IMG/VR virus record: IMGVR_UViG_3300006751_000096
Location: 1-27,690 of that record
Length of the DNA stretch: 27,690 bases
Source: a virus
Reading direction: 5' to 3' (one strand)
The position numbers and the translations under genes were made by a program. A model generated the notes under the pieces. The model was not told where the DNA came from, searched no databases, and was given only the letters and a program-made list of their open reading frames with translations. This document shows, one piece after another, positions 1-6,451 of the stretch (the stretch's first letter is position 1; each line of letters opens with the position of its first letter).

Positions 1-237
1 AGAATACACAGGATAATTCAAGAAGACGGCATTCAAGCCAAGAAACAGTTTGAAAAAGACTTGGAAAAGGTGAATAAAAAGTTAAAAGAAATTCATTGGT
101 TCGATTCAGAATGCTTTCGGATATATACAACCACAGGAATGTCATTGAATGAATTTTCAAAACAGTGTGGCATTAATAGAAACACGCTCTATAAATCAAT
201 AGTAAAAGTAAAAAAGATATTCAATGAGCAAAAATAA
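1..237 (+). CDS. C-terminal part of a protein with a helix-turn-helix-like end (partial)
   Basis: Open from the first base, so the start lies outside the window; 78 residues are visible. The last 30 residues (MSLNEFSKQCGINRNTLYKS, then IVKVKKIF) have the spacing of a helix-turn-helix: a short helix, a turn at CGIN, then a basic recognition-like helix. The first half is charged and probably helical. The stop overlaps the start of the next gene by 14 bases, so it sits in the same operon. A DNA-binding role, for instance regulatory or packaging-related, is inference from this short motif only. The family is not recognised. Confidence 0.75.
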   Translation, partial: RIHRIIQEDGIQAKKQFEKDLEKVNKKLKEIHWFDSECFRIYTTTGMSLNEFSKQCGINRNTLYKSIVKVKKIFNEQK

Positions 238-379
238 AGGAATACAACAGCTAAAATCAATACAAAAAGATTTTGAACAAACAGGTGATGTCAAGCAGTT
301 AATGGATTCAGTTAATACATTGCCACCAGAAATGCAGGAATTATTTCAAGAAATGTGTAAAAGTGTAGAAAATGAGTAG
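224..379 (+). CDS. small hypothetical protein (51 aa)
   Basis: ATG at 224 overlaps the upstream gene by 14 bases, and its stop overlaps the next gene's ATG at 372. The peptide is hydrophilic, with a short acidic and helical second half (PPEMQELFQEM). No domain is recognised. The evidence that it is real is the overlap on both sides and the lack of another frame explaining 238-371. Confidence 0.6.
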   Translation: MSKNKGIQQLKSIQKDFEQTGDVKQLMDSVNTLPPEMQELFQEMCKSVENE

Positions 380-734
380 TAAAGGAATTGGCGATGACAT
401 AAAAAAGTTCACGGACAAAACAGGATTGTCGAAATTAGTGAAAAAAATCTTTGGTGATGACTGCGGGTGTGCGGAACGACAAGCAAAACTAAATAATATG
501 TTCCCGAACTTCAAGAACATCCGAGCATTTACAAAAGATGAAAAAGAAATATATGAAGGTGTTATGCCAGAAATAGACAGGACAAGCAGAATAACACAGG
601 AACAGAAATATATTCTTGGGAAACTATACAAAAGTGTTTTTGATGCAGACGCTTCATGGTCAAGCTGTGGATCATGCAACAAGAAAACATTGGACAACAT
701 GAGAAGGATTTATGAAAAAAGCTGTGATATATGA
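372..734 (+). CDS. conserved-type phage protein with Cys pairs (120 aa)
   Basis: A 120-residue protein with a GDDCGCAERQ stretch at about residues 29-38 and a CGSC motif near residues 98-101. The two CxC/CxxC pairs could bind a metal. From memory, short proteins carrying DCGC followed by a basic, Asn-rich LNxxFP segment recur beside the terminase genes of Bacteroidota phages, and their function is unknown. Here too it lies a few genes upstream of the terminase. Its start overlaps the preceding stop, and its end overlaps the next small gene at 731. The gene call is firm; no function can be assigned. Confidence 0.85.
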   Translation: MSSKGIGDDIKKFTDKTGLSKLVKKIFGDDCGCAERQAKLNNMFPNFKNIRAFTKDEKEIYEGVMPEIDRTSRITQEQKYILGKLYKSVFDADASWSSCGSCNKKTLDNMRRIYEKSCDI

Positions 735-838
735 AAAAATCAATTTGGGTGTATAGAAAAAACAAACGCAAAAAGCGAAAAGGAATACACAGTAAAAACA
801 ATAAACCAAGTAAAAAATATAGAGGTCAAGGAAGATGA
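731..838 (+). CDS. small very basic peptide (35 aa)
   Basis: ATG at 731 overlaps the previous stop in an ATGA arrangement, and its TGA at 836-838 overlaps the ATG of the next small gene at 835. About half of the residues are Lys or Arg (for example RKNKRKKRKG). Such a peptide could bind nucleic acid, but composition is the only clue. Translational coupling on both sides supports it being real. Confidence 0.5.
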   Translation: MKKSIWVYRKNKRKKRKGIHSKNNKPSKKYRGQGR

Positions 839-993
839 AAAAAAAATCACAAGTATTTAGATTCTGTTGCGGTTGCAGTAGAGTTAGTTTAATACAAAAA
901 GGAAGCTGTTATTTTTGTGATAGCAAATTTATTTTAAAAGGAAGAACAGATGACCTTTACATAAGACCAAAGAACAATGCAAAAACACACTAA
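835..993 (+). CDS. mini zinc-ribbon-like protein (52 aa)
   Basis: ATG at 835 lies inside the preceding stop (ATGA). The sequence shows FCCGC at residues 10-14 and CYFC at residues 25-28, two Cys pairs separated by a short loop containing SRVSLIQKGS. That is the pattern of a four-Cys zinc ribbon, followed by a basic tail. Its end overlaps the HNH gene start at 977. Metal binding is inferred from Cys spacing, and a DNA- or RNA-binding role is only a guess. Confidence 0.6.
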   Translation: MKKKSQVFRFCCGCSRVSLIQKGSCYFCDSKFILKGRTDDLYIRPKNNAKTH

Positions 994-1285
994 GGTATAT
1001 TTTGATTTTTTTGATTATGGAATGGACGATTTTATTCCGTGTGAAATGTGTGGTTCAAAGGCTGCGGACGTTCATCACTTAACTAAAAGGTCAAAAATTG
1101 GAAGCAAACAAGAAAGAGATTACATTGAAAATCTTGCAGGTCTGTGCCGCGACTGTCATAACAAAGCAGAGAATGACGGAATGTTCAATATGTTCGTTAG
1201 AATAAAACATTTGGAAAACGTATGCGCGAATGTGTATGCAATGATTGACTTAAAACGAAAACTAAATGAAAGTAGAAAAAAATAA
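977..1285 (+). CDS. HNH endonuclease
   Basis: A 102-residue protein with the HNH nuclease core. There is a Cys pair at residues 22 and 25 (CEMCG), His33-His34 in DVHHL, the central Asn52 in IENLAGLC, and a second Cys pair with the last His at 57, 60 and 61 (CRDCH). This beta-beta-alpha metal fold cuts DNA. Phages often encode a small HNH protein close to the terminase, where in some well-studied phages it is needed for DNA cleavage during packaging. The location two genes before the terminase genes fits that role, but a homing-type nuclease cannot be excluded. It overlaps the upstream gene by 17 bases and the downstream one by 20. Confidence 0.88.
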   Translation: MQKHTKVYFDFFDYGMDDFIPCEMCGSKAADVHHLTKRSKIGSKQERDYIENLAGLCRDCHNKAENDGMFNMFVRIKHLENVCANVYAMIDLKRKLNESRKK

Positions 1286-1424
1286 AATAAATGTTGATTA
1301 TAGTGATTTTGAATATTGGGTGAAGTTTGAAAAGTATATAAGAGAATATAAATCAGAAATTTACGAAGATGCCTATCAATGGGCGATGGATAAAAAAAAT
1401 ACAATTTATGAAAATAGAAAGTAA
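1266..1424 (+). CDS. small hypothetical protein (52 aa)
   Basis: ATG at 1266 overlaps the end of the HNH gene, and the stop at 1422-1424 overlaps the methyltransferase start at 1408. The peptide is rich in aromatic and charged residues (DYSDFEYWVKFEKYIREY) and probably helical. No domain is recognised. If it is real, the methyltransferase starts at the ATG at 1408, not at the upstream ATG at 1369. Confidence 0.55.
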   Translation: MKVEKNKINVDYSDFEYWVKFEKYIREYKSEIYEDAYQWAMDKKNTIYENRK

Positions 1425-2883
1425 ATTAATTAAAGATTTAAAACCTGCTACCTACAACCCCAGACAAATAAGCACAAAGCAGTATAACGATTTAAAAGCT
1501 TCAGTCAAAAAGTTCGGGTTGGTTGATCCTATTATAATAAATCAAAATGGAAACGTTGTAGTTGGTGGTCATCAACGATTAAAGATATGCAAAGAATTAA
1601 AGCATATTGAAATAGATTGTGTAGTGTTAGATTTAAGCAAAGAAGAAGAACGTGAATTAAATATACGTCTTAATAAAAATACAGGTGATTTTGATATGGA
1701 TATTTTGGCTAACGAATTTGATATTGATGAACTTACTGATTGGGGTTTTAAGCATATTGACTTAGATATTAACATTGATAAAATCACAGAAGGCAACACA
1801 GAAGATGATTATATACCAGAAGTAAAAGAAAGCAGAGTTAAACTTGGTGATGTTTGGCAACTTGGAAAACACAGATTAATGTGTGGAGATAGCACAAAAG
1901 AAAGTGATGTTGAAAAGTTAATGAATGGAGATAAAGCAGAATTATTACACGCAGACCCGCCCTATGGAATGGGCAAAGAAAAAGATGGTGTATTAAATGA
2001 TAACCTATACAAAGAGAAATTAGACACTTTTCAATTAGAATGGTTTAAAACATTTAGACCTTATTTAGATGATAATGGTTCTTGTTATATTTGGGGAAAT
2101 GCACAAGATTTGTGGCGTTTGTGGTATACACTATTAAAAGATTCAGAAAGATTAACTTTTAGAAATGAAATAGTTTGGGATAAAGGATTTGCACAACAAT
2201 TTGCACAAATGACTAAGGGAAATTCTATATTAAGAAGTTATAATATAATAACAGAAAGATGTTTATTTTTTATGATAGGTGAACAAGGTTTTAATAATAA
2301 TGCAGATAATTATTGGGAAGGGTGGGATAGTATAAGAAATTATTTGATAGATGAAAAAGAAAAAAGCAAATTCACAAATAAAGAATTAACGGAATTAACA
2401 AATACTGCACACACACATTATTGGTCTAGAAGTCAATGGGCATTTCCAACAAAAGAGCATTATAACACAATTAGAAACGCAAGTAAAGGTCTGGCGTTTA
2501 AAAAAGAATACAACGAATTGAAAAAAGAATACAACGAATTGAAAAAAGAATACAACGAATTGAAAAAAGAATTTTATGATACAAGGGCATACTTTAATAA
2601 TACACACGATAATATGACTGATGTTTGGAATTATGAAAGAGTATCAGGAAAAGAAAGACACAACCACGCTACACCAAAACCTGTTGAAATGATGGAACGA
2701 ATAATTAAGTCAAGTAGTAAAGAAAAAGTAATAGAACCATTTTTAGGTAGTGGTTCAACATTAATAGCTTGTGAAAAAACTAATAGAATATGTTATGGAA
2801 TGGAATTAGACACTAAATACTGTGATGTAATTATAGAAAGATGGGAACAGTTTACAGGACAAAAGGCAAAGAAATGTGGTTAA
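1408..2883 (+). CDS. ParB-like domain fused to a DNA methyltransferase
   Basis: A 491-residue protein in two parts. Residues 1-125 form a ParB/Srx-like domain with the signature VVGGHQR at 51-57. Residues 145-491 form a DNA amino-methyltransferase: DPPY (motif IV) at 183-186 and FLGSGST (SAM-binding motif I) at 445-451, the order with motif IV before motif I. This fits adenine-N6 or cytosine-N4 methylation. Such fusions are common in phages, where they can protect DNA from host restriction; no cognate nuclease is beside it. Residues 365-388 hold three copies of a seven-residue unit KKEYNEL inside the catalytic region. The start at 1408 was chosen because the ParB domain begins immediately there and the alternative at 1369 would run deep into the upstream gene. 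Confidence 0.9.
   Translation: MKIESKLIKDLKPATYNPRQISTKQYNDLKASVKKFGLVDPIIINQNGNVVVGGHQRLKICKELKHIEIDCVVLDLSKEEERELNIRLNKNTGDFDMDILANEFDIDELTDWGFKHIDLDINIDKITEGNTEDDYIPEVKESRVKLGDVWQLGKHRLMCGDSTKESDVEKLMNGDKAELLHADPPYGMGKEKDGVLNDNLYKEKLDTFQLEWFKTFRPYLDDNGSCYIWGNAQDLWRLWYTLLKDSERLTFRNEIVWDKGFAQQFAQMTKGNSILRSYNIITERCLFFMIGEQGFNNNADNYWEGWDSIRNYLIDEKEKSKFTNKELTELTNTAHTHYWSRSQWAFPTKEHYNTIRNASKGLAFKKEYNELKKEYNELKKEYNELKKEFYDTRAYFNNTHDNMTDVWNYERVSGKERHNHATPKPVEMMERIIKSSSKEKVIEPFLGSGSTLIACEKTNRICYGMELDTKYCDVIIERWEQFTGQKAKKCG
2500..2571 (+). repeat. 21-bp in-frame tandem repeat in the methyltransferase
   Basis: Three identical 21-base copies (2500-2520, 2521-2541, 2542-2562) and a 9-base partial copy up to 2571. 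The unit begins AAAAAAGAATAC and ends GAATTG, and encodes KKEYNEL. Its length is a multiple of three, so copy-number changes would keep the reading frame. Identity at every base suggests recent expansion. Confidence 0.95.
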
Positions 2884-3020
2884 TAAAAATAGATAGCAAA
2901 AAGAAAATAAAAGAATTTAAAAAGAAAATAAAATCTTTATATGAAAAGAATAAAGCATTATTATCTACAAATAAGAACACTAATAATACTAAATGTAGGG
3001 GTAATAAAAATAATAGTTAA
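2874..3020 (+). CDS. small basic hypothetical protein (48 aa)
   Basis: ATG at 2874 overlaps the end of the methyltransferase gene by 10 bases. The peptide is dominated by Lys and Asn (KKKIKEFKKKIKSLYEKNK) and may form one amphipathic helix. There is no recognisable domain. It fills most of the gap before the terminase gene. In AT-rich DNA such an ORF can arise by chance, so confidence is limited. Confidence 0.4.
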   Translation: MWLIKIDSKKKIKEFKKKIKSLYEKNKALLSTNKNTNNTKCRGNKNNS

Positions 3021-3064
3021 TTCTATATATTACCATTTTAAAAATCGGTATAAAAACGGAAACA

Positions 3065-3427
3065 ATGAATAAATTCCCAAACGAAGCAACAAGATTCAGT
3101 TCTGAAAATCAACCAGAGAAACGTGGAAGACCTAAAGGCAGAAGAAATGTGGCTACAGTATTAAAAGAACTATTGGCAACACAAGATGAAAACATGGGTG
3201 GTCTTGGTGATTTTGGAAGTCCACTTGCAAAGATGTTGATAAAAATTGCATTCAGTAATGATTCTAATAACAATGAAAAGCTAAAAGCTATAAAAGAAAT
3301 ACTTGACAGGATTGAAGGGTTGCCAGACCAAAACCTTAATGTTTCTGCAAGTCCACCTTCTTGGATCAATGACGGCGATGTTCTGGGTGGTGAAGTATAT
3401 GATGACTATGAAGATGAAACAAGCTAA
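3065..3427 (+). CDS. terminase small subunit-like protein (DUF5681-type)
   Basis: A 120-residue protein whose N-terminus has the GRPKGRRN signature (residues about 21-28) after a hydrophilic FSSENQPEKR segment. This is the pattern of the DUF5681 family, small phage proteins that usually precede the large terminase subunit. The remainder is helical (LKELLAT, KLKAIKEILDRI) with an acidic tail (DDYEDE). A DNA-recognition role in packaging is inferred from position directly before the large terminase and from the basic AT-hook-like GRPKG. Its last 20 bases overlap the start of the large subunit, a usual coupling. Preceded by a 44-base gap without a clear promoter. Confidence 0.75.
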   Translation: MNKFPNEATRFSSENQPEKRGRPKGRRNVATVLKELLATQDENMGGLGDFGSPLAKMLIKIAFSNDSNNNEKLKAIKEILDRIEGLPDQNLNVSASPPSWINDGDVLGGEVYDDYEDETS

Positions 3428-4580
3428 ACCATATTATGATGTAAAAAATTCAAGCAAAAGAATTTGTGTGTTGCAGGGTGGAACAAGAAGTGGAAAAACG
3501 TATTCAATAATTCTTGCATTGATTGAGTTTGCATATAAAAACAAAGGCAAAGGTTTGTATATAACAATTGCAAGAAAGACATTCCCAAGTTTGAGAGGAA
3601 CAAGTATGCGTGATTTCTTTGATGTTCTAAACAAAGAGAATTTGTATAGTGAAGCAAATCACAACAAATCAAGTGCATTATACGAACTCTACGGCAATAT
3701 CTTCGAATTTATAAGTGTTGACCAACCCGCGCGTGTTAGAGGGCGTAAACGTGATGTTCTGTTTTTGAATGAATGCAATGAGTTTTCATTTGACGAATAC
3801 ACACAATTGGCATTACGAACAACATACAAGATAATAATTGACTTCAACCCAAGTGAAGAATTTCATTGGCTATACACACAAATAATTGATGCAGACAGAG
3901 ATGATGTTGACTTTCATATTTCAACATATAAAGACAACCCATTTTTAGAAGAAAGCACAATATCAGAAATTGAAAGACTTAAAGAAGTAGATGAGAACTT
4001 ATGGCGGGTTTTTGGTGAAGGGCAAAGGGGTGTTGCTACTGAAACCATTTTCCCTTCATTTAATATAGTGGACAAAGTTCCAGAGAATGCAAAACCTATT
4101 GCATTAGGACTCGACTTTGGTTTTAGCGCTGATCCAACATCATTGGTTAAAATATACAAACATGACTTAGATTTGTATATTGATGAACTACTTTATGAAA
4201 AGGGTTTGACCAACCAAGACATTGCAACCAAAATCAAACACTTAGGTATTGACAGAAGTATTGAGATATTTGCCGATTCAAGCGAACCCAAGTCGATTGA
4301 AGAAATCTTTCGAATGGGTGGCATAAATATTAAGGGTGCAAAGAAAGGGCCGGACAGTGTGAGGATTGGAATTGATGTGATGCGAAGGCACAAGCTGAAC
4401 ATAACACAAAGAAGCGTCAATGCAATTAAAGAGTTTAGAAACTACAAGTGGATAAAAGACAAGAACAATGAAATCACTAACAAACCAATTGATGCTTATA
4501 ACCACAGCATTGATGCGGTTAGATATGTTTGCTTGAACAAGTTAATGGTGTCGTATTCTGGAAAGTATTATATTAGTTAG
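3408..4580 (+). CDS. terL: terminase large subunit (PBSX/Terminase_3 type)
   Basis: The packaging motor ATPase and nuclease, 390 residues from ATG 3408 (ATG 3414 is equally possible). Residues 24-31 are the Walker A loop GGTRSGKT. Residues 117-126 (VLFLNECNEF) give Walker B with the catalytic acidic residue. The C-terminal RNase H-like nuclease has its acidic residues in GLDFG (Asp236), FADSS (Asp290) and HSIDAVRY (Asp369). Length is normal for the family. It overlaps the small subunit gene; the longer reading frame from 3303 is just the overlapping out-of-frame extension. It is followed by a 30-base gap that carries the composite late-promoter motif before the tail genes. Confidence 0.96.
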   Translation: MKMKQAKPYYDVKNSSKRICVLQGGTRSGKTYSIILALIEFAYKNKGKGLYITIARKTFPSLRGTSMRDFFDVLNKENLYSEANHNKSSALYELYGNIFEFISVDQPARVRGRKRDVLFLNECNEFSFDEYTQLALRTTYKIIIDFNPSEEFHWLYTQIIDADRDDVDFHISTYKDNPFLEESTISEIERLKEVDENLWRVFGEGQRGVATETIFPSFNIVDKVPENAKPIALGLDFGFSADPTSLVKIYKHDLDLYIDELLYEKGLTNQDIATKIKHLGIDRSIEIFADSSEPKSIEEIFRMGGINIKGAKKGPDSVRIGIDVMRRHKLNITQRSVNAIKEFRNYKWIKDKNNEITNKPIDAYNHSIDAVRYVCLNKLMVSYSGKYYIS

Positions 4581-4611
4581 ACAAAAACAATAATTTTATA
4601 TTTATAAAAAA
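4578..4611 (+). promoter_or_regulatory. candidate phage late promoter, copy 1 (tail operon)
   Basis: TAGACAAAA at 4578-4586, ten bases, then TATATTTATAAAAAA at 4597-4611, ending on the A of the ATG at 4611. The same two blocks with the same 10-base gap occur at 13887 and 17381. If TATATTTA is a -7 box, transcription would begin on or next to the start codon, giving a nearly leaderless message. Function is inference from repetition and position. Confidence 0.6.
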
Positions 4612-5180
4612 TGAAGAACATTAAATTAACAGTTCCAGAAAGTTGGAATGATATAACAGTTAGACAGTATCAGAAGTTCACAAAGATTCTTAAACTTCAA
4701 CAAGAAGAACGACAAAGAACAATTGACATTGTTTCTGTGTTTTGCAATGTAGACAAAAAGCTGTTGAAGAAATTTAAAATGAAGGACTTGGACAAGATTT
4801 CAAACATTATTGTTTCAATGACCAAAGAAGACCCTTCAAATATTAAAATGGAAAAGAACATTGAGTTTAACAATGACAAATATGGTGTCATTCCAAATAT
4901 GTCTGAAATGACAACAGGCGAGTTTGTTGACCTTGAAAGCTACTGTGAAGAATCAACAGAAAACCTGCACAAGATTTTGTCTGTGTTGTATAGAAAGCAG
5001 ACAGATAATGTTGATTATTGGGGGCGGTATCAAGTAGAAGATTATGATCCATCACCAGAAAAACACACGTTGATGTTAGACCTTCCGATGAATTATGCTT
5101 TGGGGGTTCTCAATTTTTTTTTTCATTTAGGCGACAAACTTTTAGCAGATTCGGACAATTATTTGATGAAGTTGAAATAA
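4611..5180 (+). CDS. tail assembly chaperone-like protein, zero-frame product
   Basis: A 189-residue soluble protein opening with LTVPESWNDITVRQYQKF, a start style seen in small tail-assembly proteins of Bacteroidota phages. It is mostly helical and charged. Shortly before its stop lies a run of ten T (5114-5123), read as FFF. From there the -1 frame stays open for 91 codons to 5398 with no ATG of its own. This matches the G/GT arrangement of lambda-like tail chaperones, where a short form and a frameshifted long form are made. The chaperone role is inferred from this architecture and from its place at the head of the tail module. Unusually, the tape measure gene is about 6.2 kb downstream, not adjacent. 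Confidence 0.75.
   Translation: MKNIKLTVPESWNDITVRQYQKFTKILKLQQEERQRTIDIVSVFCNVDKKLLKKFKMKDLDKISNIIVSMTKEDPSNIKMEKNIEFNNDKYGVIPNMSEMTTGEFVDLESYCEESTENLHKILSVLYRKQTDNVDYWGRYQVEDYDPSPEKHTLMLDLPMNYALGVLNFFFHLGDKLLADSDNYLMKLK
5112..5123 (+). promoter_or_regulatory. slippery site for -1 ribosomal frameshifting
   Basis: AATTTTTTTTTT read in zero frame as AAT TTT TTT TTT, followed by CAT. Any heptamer within it is T TTT TTT, the X XXY YYZ form that lets both tRNAs re-pair one base back. After the shift the ribosome reads TCA TTT AGG and continues to the stop at 5396-5398. Polymerase slippage on the run would give the same result. Confidence 0.65.
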
Positions 5181-5398
5181 CACAGAATGAGGGAACAAGT
5201 TATGAAAGAAGGATAACAACAGAAAAAAGATACAAAAGCAAGTGGGGGTGGTATACCGTTCTCTACAATTTGTCTGGTGGGGATATACTGAAAATAGAAC
5301 CTGTAACCAAGACAAAAATATACGAAGCATTAACATTCTTGTCTTATCAACAAGATTTATTTATTTTAGAAAAAGAAAAAAATGGCACAAAATTCTAA
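5123..5398 (+). CDS. -1 frame extension of the tail chaperone (GT-like part)
   Basis: Ninety-one codons in the -1 frame, beginning SFRRQTFSRFGQLF and ending KEKNGTKF. Joined to codons 1-171 of the zero frame, it gives a 262-residue protein. The extension looks like a real protein: KWGWYTVLYNLSGGDILKIE followed by EALTFLSYQQDL, a pattern I associate with the C-terminal part of tail assembly proteins in Bacteroidota phages. It has no ATG, explains the otherwise empty stretch 5181-5381, and ends 17 bases inside the next gene. The alternative is a single 262-residue gene broken by a miscounted T in the homopolymer. Confidence 0.7.
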   Translation, partial: SFRRQTFSRFGQLFDEVEITQNEGTSYERRITTEKRYKSKWGWYTVLYNLSGGDILKIEPVTKTKIYEALTFLSYQQDLFILEKEKNGTKF

Positions 5399-5879
5399 CA
5401 ACACACCAAACAATATCACATACAGACAAATGGTTGGAACATTTAGTGATATAGCAACAAATCACTTGCAAATACAATCATTCAATTCTGGTAGTTTAGA
5501 TGACTTGGATATTGAAAAGTTAGATGCTGACAAATTCCCTTTGCTGTATATAACGCCACAACCTGCTATTGTTGATGCACACACATTAACATACTCATTT
5601 GATGTTGTTGTTGCAGACCAAATACAAGAAGACATGACTGACATTGATGACACTTATTCTGAAACACTTTTAATAATAAAAGATGTCATTGCTAATTTTA
5701 GACAAGCAGTGCAAACAAAGTCTTGGGCGGATCAAAGAACAGACATTGAAATGCCAATAAATTTAACACCGTTCACAAGTAGGTTTTCAAACTTACTGAC
5801 AGGGTGGGCGGGGACATTTAATATAGTAGTTAACAATGAGAACAACCTGTGCATTGTTCCACAAACAGATAATACATAA
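5382..5879 (+). CDS. tail terminator / neck-like protein
   Basis: A 165-residue protein starting at ATG 5382, overlapping the frameshifted chaperone extension by 17 bases and ending TAATG with the next gene. The middle has an alternating beta pattern typical of small head-tail joining and tail terminator proteins: FPLLYITPQPAIV, then LTYSFDVVVADQI, a helix (YSETLLIIKDVIANFRQAV), then LTGWAGTFNIVV. That beta-beta-helix-beta order, and the place just before a gp10-like gene, suggest the protein capping the tail tube or linking it to the head. The assignment rests on fold pattern and context, not on a signature motif. Confidence 0.6.
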   Translation: MAQNSNNTPNNITYRQMVGTFSDIATNHLQIQSFNSGSLDDLDIEKLDADKFPLLYITPQPAIVDAHTLTYSFDVVVADQIQEDMTDIDDTYSETLLIIKDVIANFRQAVQTKSWADQRTDIEMPINLTPFTSRFSNLLTGWAGTFNIVVNNENNLCIVPQTDNT

Positions 5880-6451
5880 TGGCAACATATCCAAATTTTA
5901 CACAAGCATTGCAGGACTTTGGAAAGGTGCAGGTTTCTGATGCTAAAGCAGGTGTTCCAGACACAGCATTGGCAACGTCAATAGAATATCAAGTGCAGGG
6001 TGCGGGAAGGTTTCAACCAACAGTTAGTTTCAAAATGAATGACTATGGTGGATTTGTTGACACAGGGGTTGTTGGAACAGGACAACCATTTGACAATGGA
6101 AGAAAACTTGATATGAAGACGCAACTGAACAGTAAAAAAGCAAATGAACTTTTTGGCTTTGATAAACAACCTGCATTTTCTGGAACATATAAAATGATAA
6201 ACCCAAGTGCAATTGATAAATGGGTTATTAAAAAAGGACTTGGTGGAACAAGAGATGCAAAAGGAAGATTTATAAAAAGAAGTGCTGTCAAATTTGCTGT
6301 TGCAACCGCTATATACAGACAGGGACTTCAGGGAACAGGTTTCTTTTCAACACCACTAGAATCAAATATAGAAGCATTTAACCCCATCTTTGAAGACGCA
6401 CTTGCTAAAGACTTAACTGAAAACTTAAACATTGATAAATACTTTGTATAA
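5879..6451 (+). CDS. HK97 gp10-like neck / head-tail joining protein
   Basis: A 190-residue protein with the features of HK97 gp10-like neck proteins. YGGFVDTGVVGTGQPF (about residues 58-73) is the strand-turn with a V-D-x-G motif. It is followed by PSAIDKWVIKKGLGG and then RDAKGRFIKRSAVKFAVATAIYRQG, a basic segment and a helix, and FFSTPLE near residue 160. Proteins of this kind complete the head-tail connection. The start is coupled to the previous gene (TAATG), and it abuts the next gene with no gap. Family assignment is from remembered motifs and is fairly secure; the exact position in the virion is not. Confidence 0.65.
   Translation: MATYPNFTQALQDFGKVQVSDAKAGVPDTALATSIEYQVQGAGRFQPTVSFKMNDYGGFVDTGVVGTGQPFDNGRKLDMKTQLNSKKANELFGFDKQPAFSGTYKMINPSAIDKWVIKKGLGGTRDAKGRFIKRSAVKFAVATAIYRQGLQGTGFFSTPLESNIEAFNPIFEDALAKDLTENLNIDKYFV

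Noticed and set aside
1369-1407. Upstream ATG start for the ParB-methyltransferase
   Set aside because: The 13 extra residues lie inside the preceding small gene, and the ParB domain begins right after the ATG at 1408.
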